Assembly: GCF_009676955.1 (NCBI RefSeq)
Contig: NZ_CP045696.1
Location: 1,991,001 to 2,055,000 of the forward strand
Length of the DNA: 64,000 bases
Direction of reading: 5' to 3'
Source of the DNA: Sodaliphilus pleomorphus
GTDB taxonomy: Bacteria; Bacteroidota; Bacteroidia; Bacteroidales; Muribaculaceae
Position numbers and translations under genes: made by a program. Below are positions 49,838-57,841 of the stretch, in pieces. The notes under the pieces were generated by a model that was not told where the DNA came from, searched no databases, and was given only the letters and a program-made list of their open reading frames with translations. Position 1 is the first letter of the stretch, and each line of letters begins with the position of its first letter.

Positions 49838-49845
49838 GTAACTTT
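49838..49845 (+). promoter_or_regulatory. -7 promoter element of menA
   Basis: TAACTTTG. It lies within the first codons of the longest open frame (ATG at 49834), showing that the real start is the next ATG at 49867. Confidence 0.6.
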
Positions 49846-49866
49846 GCGCAAAATTTTGCAACGCTC

Positions 49867-50781
49867 ATGAAACAATTCAAAATATGGCTCGAGGCCGTGC
49901 GCCTGCGCACGCTGCCGGTCTCGCTCAGCGGTGTGCTCATCGCCCTGGGACTGGCCAAGTGGAACCATGCTTTCAGGCTGGCGCCGGCCCTGTTGTGCCT
50001 TGCCTTTGCCTTGCTGGCCCAGGTGGTGTCGAACTTTGCCAACGAGTACTACGACTACAAGAGCGGTGCCGACAAGAAGGGTCGTGCCGGCTTCCGCCGC
50101 GGCGTGACCGAGGGCGACATCAAGCCTGCCGTCATGCGCCGCGTCATGTTCTCGCTCCTGGGTCTCACCTGCCTGGTGGGGCTGTGCATGCTGGCCTGGG
50201 TCGACCCTGGCTACAACTACAACAACTGGCTCATGCTCCTGGCTGTGGGCGTGCTGGTGGCCGTCTTCGCGCTGGCCTACAGTGCCGGTCCCTATCCCTT
50301 GAGCTATCATGCGCTGGGCGAGGTGGCGGTGTTCCTGTTTTACGGCCTGGTGCCGGTGATTTTTACCTACTATGTCGTGACGGGCACGTTTGGCCCCTTT
50401 GCCGTGATGGCAGGCATTGCCATAGGCTTCATGGGCGTGAATGTGCTGCTGGTCAACAACTACCGCGACGTCGACGACGACCGCGAAGCCGGCAAGCGCA
50501 CCTCGGTGGTGGTGTTCGGCCGGCAGGCCGCCCGGCTGGCCTATCTGGCCAACGGCTTCCTGGCCCTGGGCGTGCTCGCCGTGCTGTGGCTGCGCATCTA
50601 CTACACCATGCCTCTGTGGGCACTCCTGGCCCCGGTGGTCTACATCAACATGCACTTCTACACCTGGATGCGCCTGCGCCGCAGCGAGGGGGCACAACTC
50701 AACGGCCTGCTTGGCGCCACGGCGCGCAACATGCTCGTTTTCACCTTGTTGCTCATCATTCCCCTTGTGGTGCTGTCGTGA
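49867..50781 (+). CDS. menA: 1,4-dihydroxy-2-naphthoate polyprenyltransferase (MenA, UbiA family)
   Basis: 304 residues with eight to nine membrane helices. Attaches the polyprenyl tail to DHNA in menaquinone synthesis. The two Mg2+-diphosphate motifs of the UbiA fold are present: NFANEYYDYKSGAD in loop 2-3 and NNYRDVDDDREAGKRT in loop 6-7. Start chosen at 49867 (MKQFKIWLEAVRLRTLP) because of the overlapping promoter. No other men genes are in the window. Confidence 0.9.
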   Translation: MKQFKIWLEAVRLRTLPVSLSGVLIALGLAKWNHAFRLAPALLCLAFALLAQVVSNFANEYYDYKSGADKKGRAGFRRGVTEGDIKPAVMRRVMFSLLGLTCLVGLCMLAWVDPGYNYNNWLMLLAVGVLVAVFALAYSAGPYPLSYHALGEVAVFLFYGLVPVIFTYYVVTGTFGPFAVMAGIAIGFMGVNVLLVNNYRDVDDDREAGKRTSVVVFGRQAARLAYLANGFLALGVLAVLWLRIYYTMPLWALLAPVVYINMHFYTWMRLRRSEGAQLNGLLGATARNMLVFTLLLIIPLVVLS

Positions 50782-50811
50782 GGGGGCACACACAGGCAGG
50801 CAGCGGCCACA

Positions 50812-51309
50812 TCACATGATTTTCATGGCGATGGCGGCACAGGCCTCGGCGTCGGCCAGGGCGTTGTGATGACGCTTGAGCTCGAAGCCGCACAGCTGGG
50901 CTATGGTGTCGAGGCTGTGGTTGGGCACAGTGCCACGTTTCCACTTGCGGCGCGCGGCGGCCAGCGTGCAGGCAAAGGGGTAGTCGGGGTAATCCATGCC
51001 ATAGGTGCGGAACACTGCCTTGAGGCAGCGCTCGTCGAAGGCCTTGTTGTGGGCCACCAGCGTGAGCCCCGCGATGCGCGGTGCAATGCCGGCCCACACC
51101 TCGGGAAAGGCAGGCGCCTGGGCCGTGTCGCGCTTGGTGAGGCCGTGCACGCGCGTGTTGTACCAGCTGTAGTAGTCGGGCTCAGGGCATATCAGGCTGT
51201 AGCACTCGTCGACAATCACGCCGCCGCGCACCACCACCACGCCCACCGAGCACACACTCGACGGCTGCCCGTTGGCCGTCTCAAAGTCGATTGCTGCAAA
51301 GTCATCCAT
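50812..51309 (-). CDS. DnaQ-like 3'-5' exonuclease (DEDDh family)
   Basis: 165 residues. Exo I at AAIDFETAN (D7, E9), Exo II at LVAHNKAFDERCL and Exo IIIh at RHHNALADAEACAAIA, giving the full DEDDh set. It lacks the polymerase-binding tail of DNA polymerase III epsilon and could be a stand-alone proofreading-like or RNA-processing exonuclease. Convergent with menA. Confidence 0.85.
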   Translation of the reverse strand: MDDFAAIDFETANGQPSSVCSVGVVVVRGGVIVDECYSLICPEPDYYSWYNTRVHGLTKRDTAQAPAFPEVWAGIAPRIAGLTLVAHNKAFDERCLKAVFRTYGMDYPDYPFACTLAAARRKWKRGTVPNHSLDTIAQLCGFELKRHHNALADAEACAAIAMKIM

Positions 51310-51410
51310 AACGCAAGCAAAATTAATTATTTTTTATCGCATTATCTTGGTTTTGGCGCTTGGTGTTGAAAAAATACCGTCAATCGCTCTGCTCATATTT
51401 GCGATTTTTG

Positions 51411-51418
51411 TATATTTG
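51411..51418 (+). promoter_or_regulatory. -7 promoter element of the nucleotidyltransferase-PLP gene
   Basis: TATATTTG. The predicted transcript start is at about 51424, giving a 55-nt leader. Confidence 0.58.
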
Positions 51419-51422
51419 TCTA

Positions 51423-51451
51423 ATGGAAAACGCCCCGTTGGACTAACGGGG
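51423..51451 (+). promoter_or_regulatory. 5' leader hairpin, with a possible 7-codon leader peptide
   Basis: CCCCGTT and AACGGGG form a perfect 7-bp hairpin with loop GGACT at 51433-51451, at the very 5' end of the predicted mRNA. An ATG at 51423 opens MENAPLD and stops at TAA 51444-51446 inside the hairpin. It may stabilise the transcript or regulate it; the peptide could be chance. Confidence 0.4.
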
Positions 51452-51479
51452 ACATACAACTGTTTCAAACATAAATCGC

Positions 51480-53294
51480 ATGCAAGCAATCATTTTAGCA
51501 GCAGGTCAAGGCAAGCGCCTGGGCCAATACACCAAAGACAACACCAAGTGCATGGTCAAGGTGAATGGCGTGAGCCTCATCGACCGTGTCATCAAGCAGC
51601 TTGTGCATATACACGTCGACCGTCTTGTGCTCGTGGTGGGCTACAAGGCAAAGGAGCTCAAGGATTTTATCGGGCACCGCTACGACGGCATGATAAAGAT
51701 AGAGTATATCGAGAATCCGCTATATGACAAGACCAACAATATCTATTCTCTCGCCCTGGCCAAGGATAGATTGTGTGAAGACGACACCTTGTTGCTCGAG
51801 TCAGACTTGATATTTGAAGACAGCCTGCTCAAGATGCTTGTCGACTCTCCCCAGCCCAACCTGGCATTGGTGGCAAAATATGAAACATGGATGGACGGCA
51901 CGATGGTGTGTATCAACGATAAAAACGACATCGTTAACTTTGTGCCCAAGGCAGCCTTCCGCTATGAAGACATCGATATCTACTATAAGACGGTAAACAT
52001 TTATAAGTTCGGCCGAGACTTCTCCCGACACGAGTATGTGCCTTTCTTGGAAGCCTATAGCAAGGTCATGGGCGACAACGAGTACTATGAGCAGGTGCTC
52101 AGGGTCATCACCCTGCTGCACTCCTCCAGCCTCAAGGCACTTCCCATAGGCGATCGCAAGTGGTATGAAATCGACGACGTGCAAGACCTGGATATTGCAT
52201 CCACCATTTTCAGCAAGGGCGAGGTGAAGTATCACGAGTATCGCAAGCGCTATGGCGGATTTTGGCGTTTCCCCAAGCTGCTCGACTATTGCTACCTGGT
52301 GAATCCTTTCTTCCCCACCCAGCGCATGAAGGATGAGCTGCGCAGCAACTTCGACACGCTTCTCTCGGAGTATCCGTCGGGCATGTGGGTCAACTCGCTG
52401 CTGGCAGGCAAATACTTCGGGGTGAACCAAGACTACATCGTGGTGGGCAATGGGGCAGCCGAGCTCATAAAGGTTGTGATGGAATCGCACGCCAGTGCCA
52501 AGGTGGGCGTGGTGTTCCCTACATTTGACGAGTACCCCAACCGCCTCAGGCCCGAGCAAATTGTGCCCTATGTGACCCACAACAAAGACTTTGCCTACAC
52601 TGCCGACGATCTCATGGCCTACTTCGACGACAAAGGTATCAAGCTCTTGTTGCTCATCAATCCCGACAATCCATCGGGCAATTTCATCGCCCAGCGCGAT
52701 ATTATGCGCTTGGCCCAGTGGTGTAAACAAAAGCATGTAAACCTGCTCGTGGATGAGAGCTTTGTTGACTTTGCCACTGGCCACGTGGACAACACCATGC
52801 TTCGCGACGAGATACTGGAGAGTTTCCCCAACATGATGGTGATGAAATCGATAAGCAAGTCCTACGGCGTGCCAGGACTGCGACTTGGTGTGCTTGCATC
52901 GAGCGACAAAGCCTTGATCGCAAAAATCAAAAAGGAAGTGCCTATTTGGAATATTAACTCCTTTGCCGAGTTCTACATGCAGATTTTTGGCAAGTATGAA
53001 AGCGACTACCGCCTTGCCTGCGACAAGTTCAGAGAGGAACGCGACCGCTTTTTCAACGAGCTCAAAACAATTCCCTACTTGAGGGTGATCCCCTCACAGG
53101 CCAATTTCTTCTTGTGCGAGGTCGTCGACAAGTACACCTCGGCCCAGCTCACGTAGCTGCTCATCGAGCACGATGTGCTCATAAGCGACTGCGCACGCAA
53201 GCGCAACATGGCCGGTCAAAACTTAATAAGACTGGCCGTGCGGGGCTCGGCCGACAATGACAAGCTCATAGGCATCTTGCAGTCGTTAGCTTAG
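51480..53294 (+). pseudogene. Nucleotidyltransferase / PLP-dependent aminotransferase fusion, interrupted by an in-frame TAG near the C-terminus
   Basis: The frame from 51480 runs 558 residues to TAG at 53154-53156, then continues in the same frame for 46 more codons (starting LLIEHDVLISDCARKRNMAG) to TAG at 53292-53294, 4 bp before the next gene. So the true product is about 604 residues. Residues 1-235: LicC/MobA-like nucleotidyltransferase (IILAAGQGKRLGQYTKDNTK). Residues 245-604: fold-type I PLP enzyme near HisC/CobD (VVGNGAAELI, NPDNPSGN, VDESFVDFA, SKSYGVPGLRLG with the PLP lysine). It could make an activated amino-containing head group. The stop removes most of the small domain's end; it may be an inactivating mutation, a sequencing error or leaky. 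Confidence 0.8.
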
Positions 53295-53298
53295 CGAT

Positions 53299-54261
53299 AT
53301 GAAACACAATGTAGTTAAAGTAATCCAGCACGAGCTTATAGCGCAGGCTGGCATCACGCCCAAGCAGTGTATCGAGTGGGTGAGAGAGTCGTTCATGATG
53401 AAATATGAGGCCCAGTTGCCGGCCAAGATAAGCCTCAGGCCGCAAGGCGATGATTTTTTCAACACCATGCCTTGTATCTTGCCTAAACGGTACAATCGTT
53501 ATGGCGTTAAGGTTGTGCACCGCATCAAGGGCCAGACACCGTTGCTGGGCAGCGACATCTTGCTTTACGACTCAAGCAACGGCCGCCTGCTCGCTCTGCT
53601 CAACGGTGACTGGATCACAACCATGCGCACCGGCGCTGTGGCCGCGCTGGCTATAAAAACGCTGAAAGCAAAAGGAGTGACCACCTATTCGTTTGTCGGC
53701 TTGGGCAACACCGCTCGGGCCACAGCCATGTGCCTGCTGGCCGACAATGCCGACTGTGAGGTGAAATTCAGGTTGCTGCGCTACAAAGACCAGGCCGAGG
53801 CCTTTGTTGATCGTTTCAAGACGGTGCCCAATGCCCACTTTGAGATTGTAGACGACATAAAGGAGCTTGTGGCTGGTGCACAGGTGATTGTGTCGTGCGT
53901 GACGTCGGCCAACGACTTGTTTTGCGACGACGATGCATTGTTCCGGCCAGGGGTCTTGCTCGTGCCCGTGCACACCCGTGGTTTTCAGAATTGCGATTTG
54001 TTTTTCGACAAGATATATGGCGACGACACAGCCCACCTGCATGGATTCAAATATTTCGCTCGTTTCAAGTATTTCAACGAGTTGAGCAGGGTGCTGCTCG
54101 GCACCGACAGCGGGCGCGACAACGACGACCAGCGCATCATTTCCTACAACATAGGGCTAAGCTTGCACGACATCGTCTTTGCCCACCACATCTATGAAGC
54201 GCTTGGGCAGCAAGCCCCATCGATGCAACAGGTGATTGAAGACAAAAAATTCTGGGTTTAG
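53299..54261 (+). CDS. Ornithine cyclodeaminase / mu-crystallin family protein
   Basis: 320 residues. An NAD(P)-dependent family that includes ornithine cyclodeaminase, alanine dehydrogenase and imine reductases such as SbnB. The Rossmann loop is SFVGLGNTARATAMCLL, and GDWITTMRTGAVAALAIK has the conserved substrate-contact arginine region. It starts 4 bp after the nucleotidyltransferase-PLP gene, so the two are one operon and may act on the same amino acid-derived small molecule. Specific reaction unknown. Confidence 0.83.
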   Translation: MKHNVVKVIQHELIAQAGITPKQCIEWVRESFMMKYEAQLPAKISLRPQGDDFFNTMPCILPKRYNRYGVKVVHRIKGQTPLLGSDILLYDSSNGRLLALLNGDWITTMRTGAVAALAIKTLKAKGVTTYSFVGLGNTARATAMCLLADNADCEVKFRLLRYKDQAEAFVDRFKTVPNAHFEIVDDIKELVAGAQVIVSCVTSANDLFCDDDALFRPGVLLVPVHTRGFQNCDLFFDKIYGDDTAHLHGFKYFARFKYFNELSRVLLGTDSGRDNDDQRIISYNIGLSLHDIVFAHHIYEALGQQAPSMQQVIEDKKFWV

Positions 54262-54280
54262 CCTCGCCTGGCAGCACGCA

Positions 54281-55063
54281 TTACAGCCAGTAGGCCTCAA
54301 ATCTGTGGGTTACTCGTTGCTCCACAGGAGGCAGCTTCATGTAGTCGCCATAGGTGTGGGTGAGATAGTCGTCATAGCCTGCCATTGTCATGAACTTGCG
54401 GCCCTCAAACTCGATCTCGACCTGACGCTCCACATCGGCGGCCGGGAAGCACCCCTTGATGGTCAATGGCCCTGCCTCGGTGAGGTTGCACACGGTGTGC
54501 GTGGGCGATGAAGTAGCAATGAGGCGATATATCATTTTCTCCAGGTGTGTCACCGTCACTGGCAGCATCTTGTAGCAGCAATAGCCCAGCTTGGATCTCA
54601 ACGGGTTGGATTTTGCGATTTTGCAACGACGTATCTTGTAGAGCAGTTTCTTTTTGTCAAATATGTGCTGCTGCACAGCGGGATCGTCGTCGATGTAGTC
54701 GAGCGGGAAAATGTCGACATACACACCTATCGTGAACCCTTGTGTTTCTTCCTCAACAAGCCGTGTAGAGGTGTCGACAAGTTTGGCAAAAGTGTAGAAG
54801 TACTTTTTCATGCGGTCGGGGGCGTAGATGCGGTATCGACCGTCGTCATGATACTGTTGCAGAAACCGCTCGTAGCTCGCGCGCGGCATGTAGATGTCGA
54901 GGTCGTCGTCCCAAGGAATGTAACCCTTGTGCCTCACAGCTCCCAGCAGGGTGCCACTGGAGAGAAAATAGGTGATATCATGTGCTGTGCAAAACTTGTG
55001 TATCTCGCACAAAATGTTCAATTGAATACTGCGCAGCTCCTTGATGTCGGTAATCTTTTTCAT
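54281..55063 (-). CDS. LicD-family phosphotransferase (copy 1)
   Basis: 260 residues. LicD proteins move phosphocholine or a related phospho-group from a CDP carrier onto surface glycans. Signature features: ELRSIQLNILCEIHKFC, FLSSGTLLGAVRHKGYIPWD with following DDLDIYMPR (metal-binding aspartates), and a VYVDIFPLDYI strand. Start at 55063 (MKKITDIKELRSIQ) by homology with copy 2. Convergent with the cyclodeaminase-like gene. A 33-bp tandem repeat array lies just upstream. About half the residues appear shared with copy 2. Confidence 0.88.
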   Translation of the reverse strand: MKKITDIKELRSIQLNILCEIHKFCTAHDITYFLSSGTLLGAVRHKGYIPWDDDLDIYMPRASYERFLQQYHDDGRYRIYAPDRMKKYFYTFAKLVDTSTRLVEEETQGFTIGVYVDIFPLDYIDDDPAVQQHIFDKKKLLYKIRRCKIAKSNPLRSKLGYCCYKMLPVTVTHLEKMIYRLIATSSPTHTVCNLTEAGPLTIKGCFPAADVERQVEIEFEGRKFMTMAGYDDYLTHTYGDYMKLPPVEQRVTHRFEAYWL

Positions 55064-55175
55064 GATGCTTGCGGGTATTTGCGATGAGCAACAATGTCTT
55101 GTGCCGGGCTTCTGGCGCCAAAACACGCTGTGATTCATCAGCATAGCCGTGCTTGTTGCTTGTTTGTAGTATTGC

Positions 55176-55290
55176 AAAACTACACTTTTCCATCGAAATG
55201 GGCAAGCCGAAACTACACTTTTCCATCAAAATCGCCCCCCGAAAACTACACTTTTCCATCAAAATCGGCCACCTAAAACTACACTTTTCC
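55176..55290. repeat. Tandem array of four 16-bp cores at exact 33-bp spacing
   Basis: The core AAAACTACACTTTTCC (second copy GAAACTACACTTTTCC) begins at 55176, 55209, 55242 and 55275, always 33 bp apart. In the first three copies the core is followed by ATC(A/G)AAAT and a short G/C-rich stretch. On the minus strand the frame encodes an 11-residue repeat with MEKCSF in each unit, but no RBS or promoter supports translation. It occupies the gap between the two licD genes. Too short a spacing for CRISPR, and no cas genes. Confidence 0.85.
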
Positions 55291-55322
55291 GTTTTACCCG
55301 TGGGCAAAAGCGAGAGGCGGCC

Positions 55323-56114
55323 CTAAGCATCGCGCCAGTAGGCGGCAAAGTGATGGTGCACGCGCTGCTCGACGGGCGGCAGCTGCATGTAGTCGCCGTA
55401 GAGGTGGTGCAGGTACTCGTCGTAGCCCGGCATGGTCTTGTAGCGTTTGCCCTCAAAGTCCACCTCCACGCGCTCGCCCTCGATGCAATGGGCCGGGAAG
55501 CACTCGCGCTCCAGGGCATTGGCCTCGGTCATGTTGCACACGGTGCCCGTGGGCTTGTGGCCGGTGAGCGTGTGCCCGATGAGGCTGTCGATGGCCCGCA
55601 GCGGCAGCGGGAAGTAGCGGTATAGCAGGTAGCGCCATCGCGAGGCCAGGAAGTTGGGCTGCATCTTGCACCGGCGCATGCGGTAGATAAATTTCTTGTA
55701 CTTCCACACCACGTGGCGGCGCAGCCAGCGGCAGTCGGTCACATAGTCGAGCGGAAAGATGTCGACATACACGCCCAGCTCGTAGCCCGGCACCTCGTCT
55801 TCGACCACCAGCGTGCGCCGGTCGACCACCTTGGCATAGGTGTAGAGGTAGCGCGTGGCCCGTCCCGGTGCAAGCAGGGCATAGCGCGGGTCGGGATCGC
55901 GGTAGGCGGCCAGCAGGCGGTTGTAGCTCTCACGAGGCATGAAAAGGTCGATGTCGTCGTCCCAAGGGATGTAGCCCTTGTGGCGAATGGCGCCTATGAG
56001 CGACCCGCATGCCAGGAAGTAGACGATGCCGTGCTTGTCGCAATAGGTGGTGATGTGGTCGAGCACAGCCAGCTGGATGCTGCGCAACTCGGCGATGGTG
56101 GCGATTTCTTTCAT
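55323..56114 (-). CDS. LicD-family phosphotransferase (copy 2)
   Basis: 263 residues. Same family as copy 1: AELRSIQLAVLDHITTYC, FLACGSLIGAIRHKGYIPWD followed by DDIDLFMPRE, VYVDIFPLDYVTD and a C-terminal YGDYMQLPPVEQRVHH shared almost exactly with copy 1 (YGDYMKLPPVEQRVTH). Start at 56114 by alignment; a much longer open frame upstream is antisense to the flippase gene. A TATCTTTG promoter (56144-56151, minus) lies 29 bp upstream. Two LicDs may add the group at two sites or to two acceptors. Confidence 0.88.
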   Translation of the reverse strand: MKEIATIAELRSIQLAVLDHITTYCDKHGIVYFLACGSLIGAIRHKGYIPWDDDIDLFMPRESYNRLLAAYRDPDPRYALLAPGRATRYLYTYAKVVDRRTLVVEDEVPGYELGVYVDIFPLDYVTDCRWLRRHVVWKYKKFIYRMRRCKMQPNFLASRWRYLLYRYFPLPLRAIDSLIGHTLTGHKPTGTVCNMTEANALERECFPAHCIEGERVEVDFEGKRYKTMPGYDEYLHHLYGDYMQLPPVEQRVHHHFAAYWRDA

Positions 56115-56143
56115 ACAAATCAGATTTTTTTTCAGTTCCCTGC

Positions 56144-56151
56144 TACAAAGA
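56144..56151 (-). promoter_or_regulatory. -7 promoter element of licD copy 2
   Basis: TATCTTTG on the minus strand, divergent from the flippase promoter. Confidence 0.6.
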
Positions 56152-56217
56152 TAGCACACAATTGCCGAAATGCAAGACGACGCGGGGCTAAAAACCTTTT
56201 TACTTTGCGAGAAATCA

Positions 56218-56225
56218 TTAACTTT
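56218..56225 (+). promoter_or_regulatory. -7 promoter element of the flippase gene
   Basis: TAACTTTG, 9 bp before the ATG at 56235, giving an almost leaderless mRNA. Confidence 0.55.
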
Positions 56226-56234
56226 GCAATTGCG

Positions 56235-57683
56235 ATGGCAGAGACACTGAAAGAGAAAACGGCCAAGGGCCTGTTTTGGGGCGTGCTCAACAATGGGACA
56301 ATGCAGGTGCTGAACGTGGTGTTCGGCATCTTCCTGGCCCGTTTGCTCTCGCCTGGCGACTATGGGCTGGTGGGCATGCTGGCCATCTTCACTGCCATAG
56401 CCGGCAACATCCAGAGTGCGGGTTTCACCAACGGGCTCATCAACCTCAAGCACCCCACGGCTGGCGACTACAACGCGGTGTTCTGGTTCAACATCACGGC
56501 CAGCCTGGTCATGTATGCCCTGCTCTTTGCTGCGGCACCGCTCATTGCCGCCTACTATCGCCAGCCGGCGCTTGTGGGACTCTCGCGCTTCACTTTCCTG
56601 GCCTTTGTGATGGGGGCATTCGGCATCGCCCACAACGGCTACATGATGAAAAACATGATGAACAAGGAGGTGGCCGTGTGCAACCTGCTGGGCATTTTGG
56701 TGTCGGGCACGGCGGGCATCGTCATGGCGCTCAAGGGCTTGGCCTACTGGAGCCTGGCCTGGCAGCAGGTGCTCTATATCGCGGTGGTCAACGCTGGCCG
56801 CTACTACTACACCTTCAAGCTGTGGCACCCCAGCCTGCATGTCGACTTCACGCCCATCAAGCAGATGTTCTCCTTCAGCGTGAAGATACTCATCACCACC
56901 ATCATCAACTCGCTGAGCAACAATGTGCTCACTTTCATCTTCGGGCGCATCTTCAGTCTGCGCACCGTGGGCAGCTTCTCGCAGGCCTACAAATGGGACA
57001 CCATGGCCTATACCTTTGTGCAAGGCACTCTGGGCCAGATTGCACAGCCCGTGATGGTGGCTGTCGAGGGCGAGAAAGACCGCGAGCAGCGTGTGATGCG
57101 CAAGATGATGCGCTTCACCGCCATGCTCTCGATGCCCGTGATGCTGGGCCTGGCCACGGTGTCGCATGAGTTCATCATCATCGCTTTGGGGGCCAAGTGG
57201 GCCCAGAGTGCCGCCATCATGCAGATTTTGTGCCTGGGCGGGGCCTTTGTACCCTTCTACACGGTGTATCAAAATCTGGTCATCAGCCACGGCCGCAGCG
57301 ACATCTACATGTGGTGCAATGTGGTGCAGCTTGCACTGCAGGTGGGCATCATCTTGAGCTGCTACCGGCTGGGCATCTTGTGGCTGTGTGCCATATACTC
57401 GGTCTTCAACATTGCCTGGCTGCTGGTGTGGCACTACTACGCGCGGCGGCTGAGCGGCGTGCGCTACCGCGATGTGCTGGCCGATGTGCTGCCGTTTTTC
57501 CTCATCACCGCGAGTGTCATGGCTGTGACCTATGTGGTGACCCTGCCTCTCTACCACCTGGCGCTGCTGCTGGCTGCCCGCGTGGTGCTGGGTGCCGGGC
57601 TCTACCTGGGCACACTCAAGGTGCTCAGGGTGAAAATCTTTGAGGAAGCTCTCGATTTCCTCACAAAGCGAATGAAGAAATGA
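56235..57683 (+). CDS. Wzx-like polysaccharide flippase (MOP superfamily)
   Basis: 482 residues with about fourteen membrane helices. TAKGLFWGVLNNGTMQVLNV, then LLSPGDYGLVGMLAIFTAIA, and a later FSQAYKWDTMAYTF are typical of the lipopolysaccharide-biosynthesis/Wzx family that flips lipid-linked glycan units across the inner membrane. It lies in a glycan locus between licD and a GT2 gene. Full length; ATG at 56235. Confidence 0.9.
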   Translation: MAETLKEKTAKGLFWGVLNNGTMQVLNVVFGIFLARLLSPGDYGLVGMLAIFTAIAGNIQSAGFTNGLINLKHPTAGDYNAVFWFNITASLVMYALLFAAAPLIAAYYRQPALVGLSRFTFLAFVMGAFGIAHNGYMMKNMMNKEVAVCNLLGILVSGTAGIVMALKGLAYWSLAWQQVLYIAVVNAGRYYYTFKLWHPSLHVDFTPIKQMFSFSVKILITTIINSLSNNVLTFIFGRIFSLRTVGSFSQAYKWDTMAYTFVQGTLGQIAQPVMVAVEGEKDREQRVMRKMMRFTAMLSMPVMLGLATVSHEFIIIALGAKWAQSAAIMQILCLGGAFVPFYTVYQNLVISHGRSDIYMWCNVVQLALQVGIILSCYRLGILWLCAIYSVFNIAWLLVWHYYARRLSGVRYRDVLADVLPFFLITASVMAVTYVVTLPLYHLALLLAARVVLGAGLYLGTLKVLRVKIFEEALDFLTKRMKK

Positions 57684-57841
57684 TACACAACAACGATATC
57701 CAACAATGACGACGACGATGAAACATCCTGCCCAGGTCGATGTGGCCGAGCTGTCGCCCATGTGTATTGCCCACAGGCCTGCCAGGCTGGAGACCACGCC
57801 GCGGTGCCTATACAAGTAAACATGCTTATATATCTGCTGCA

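Noticed and set aside
25318..53156. Reassignment of TAG to an amino acid, suggested by two in-frame TAG codons (25318-25320 and 53154-53156)
   Set aside because: Several intact genes, such as the Sel1-repeat, MATE and NlpC/P60 genes, end in TAG at the expected place, and one of the two interrupted genes is also truncated. Independent mutations are simpler.
55176..55290. CRISPR array
   Set aside because: The units are 16-bp cores separated by only 17 bp of largely similar sequence, with four copies and no cas genes in the window.
54978..55307. Small protein encoded by the 33-bp repeats on the minus strand
   Set aside because: The frame overlaps the start of licD copy 1, has no promoter element, and its repeats are explained by the DNA array. 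Kept only as a repeat.
57706..57819. 37-codon ORF between the flippase and GT2 genes
   Set aside because: No promoter, no recognisable domain, and it ends 22 bp before the GT2 gene. It is indistinguishable from chance.
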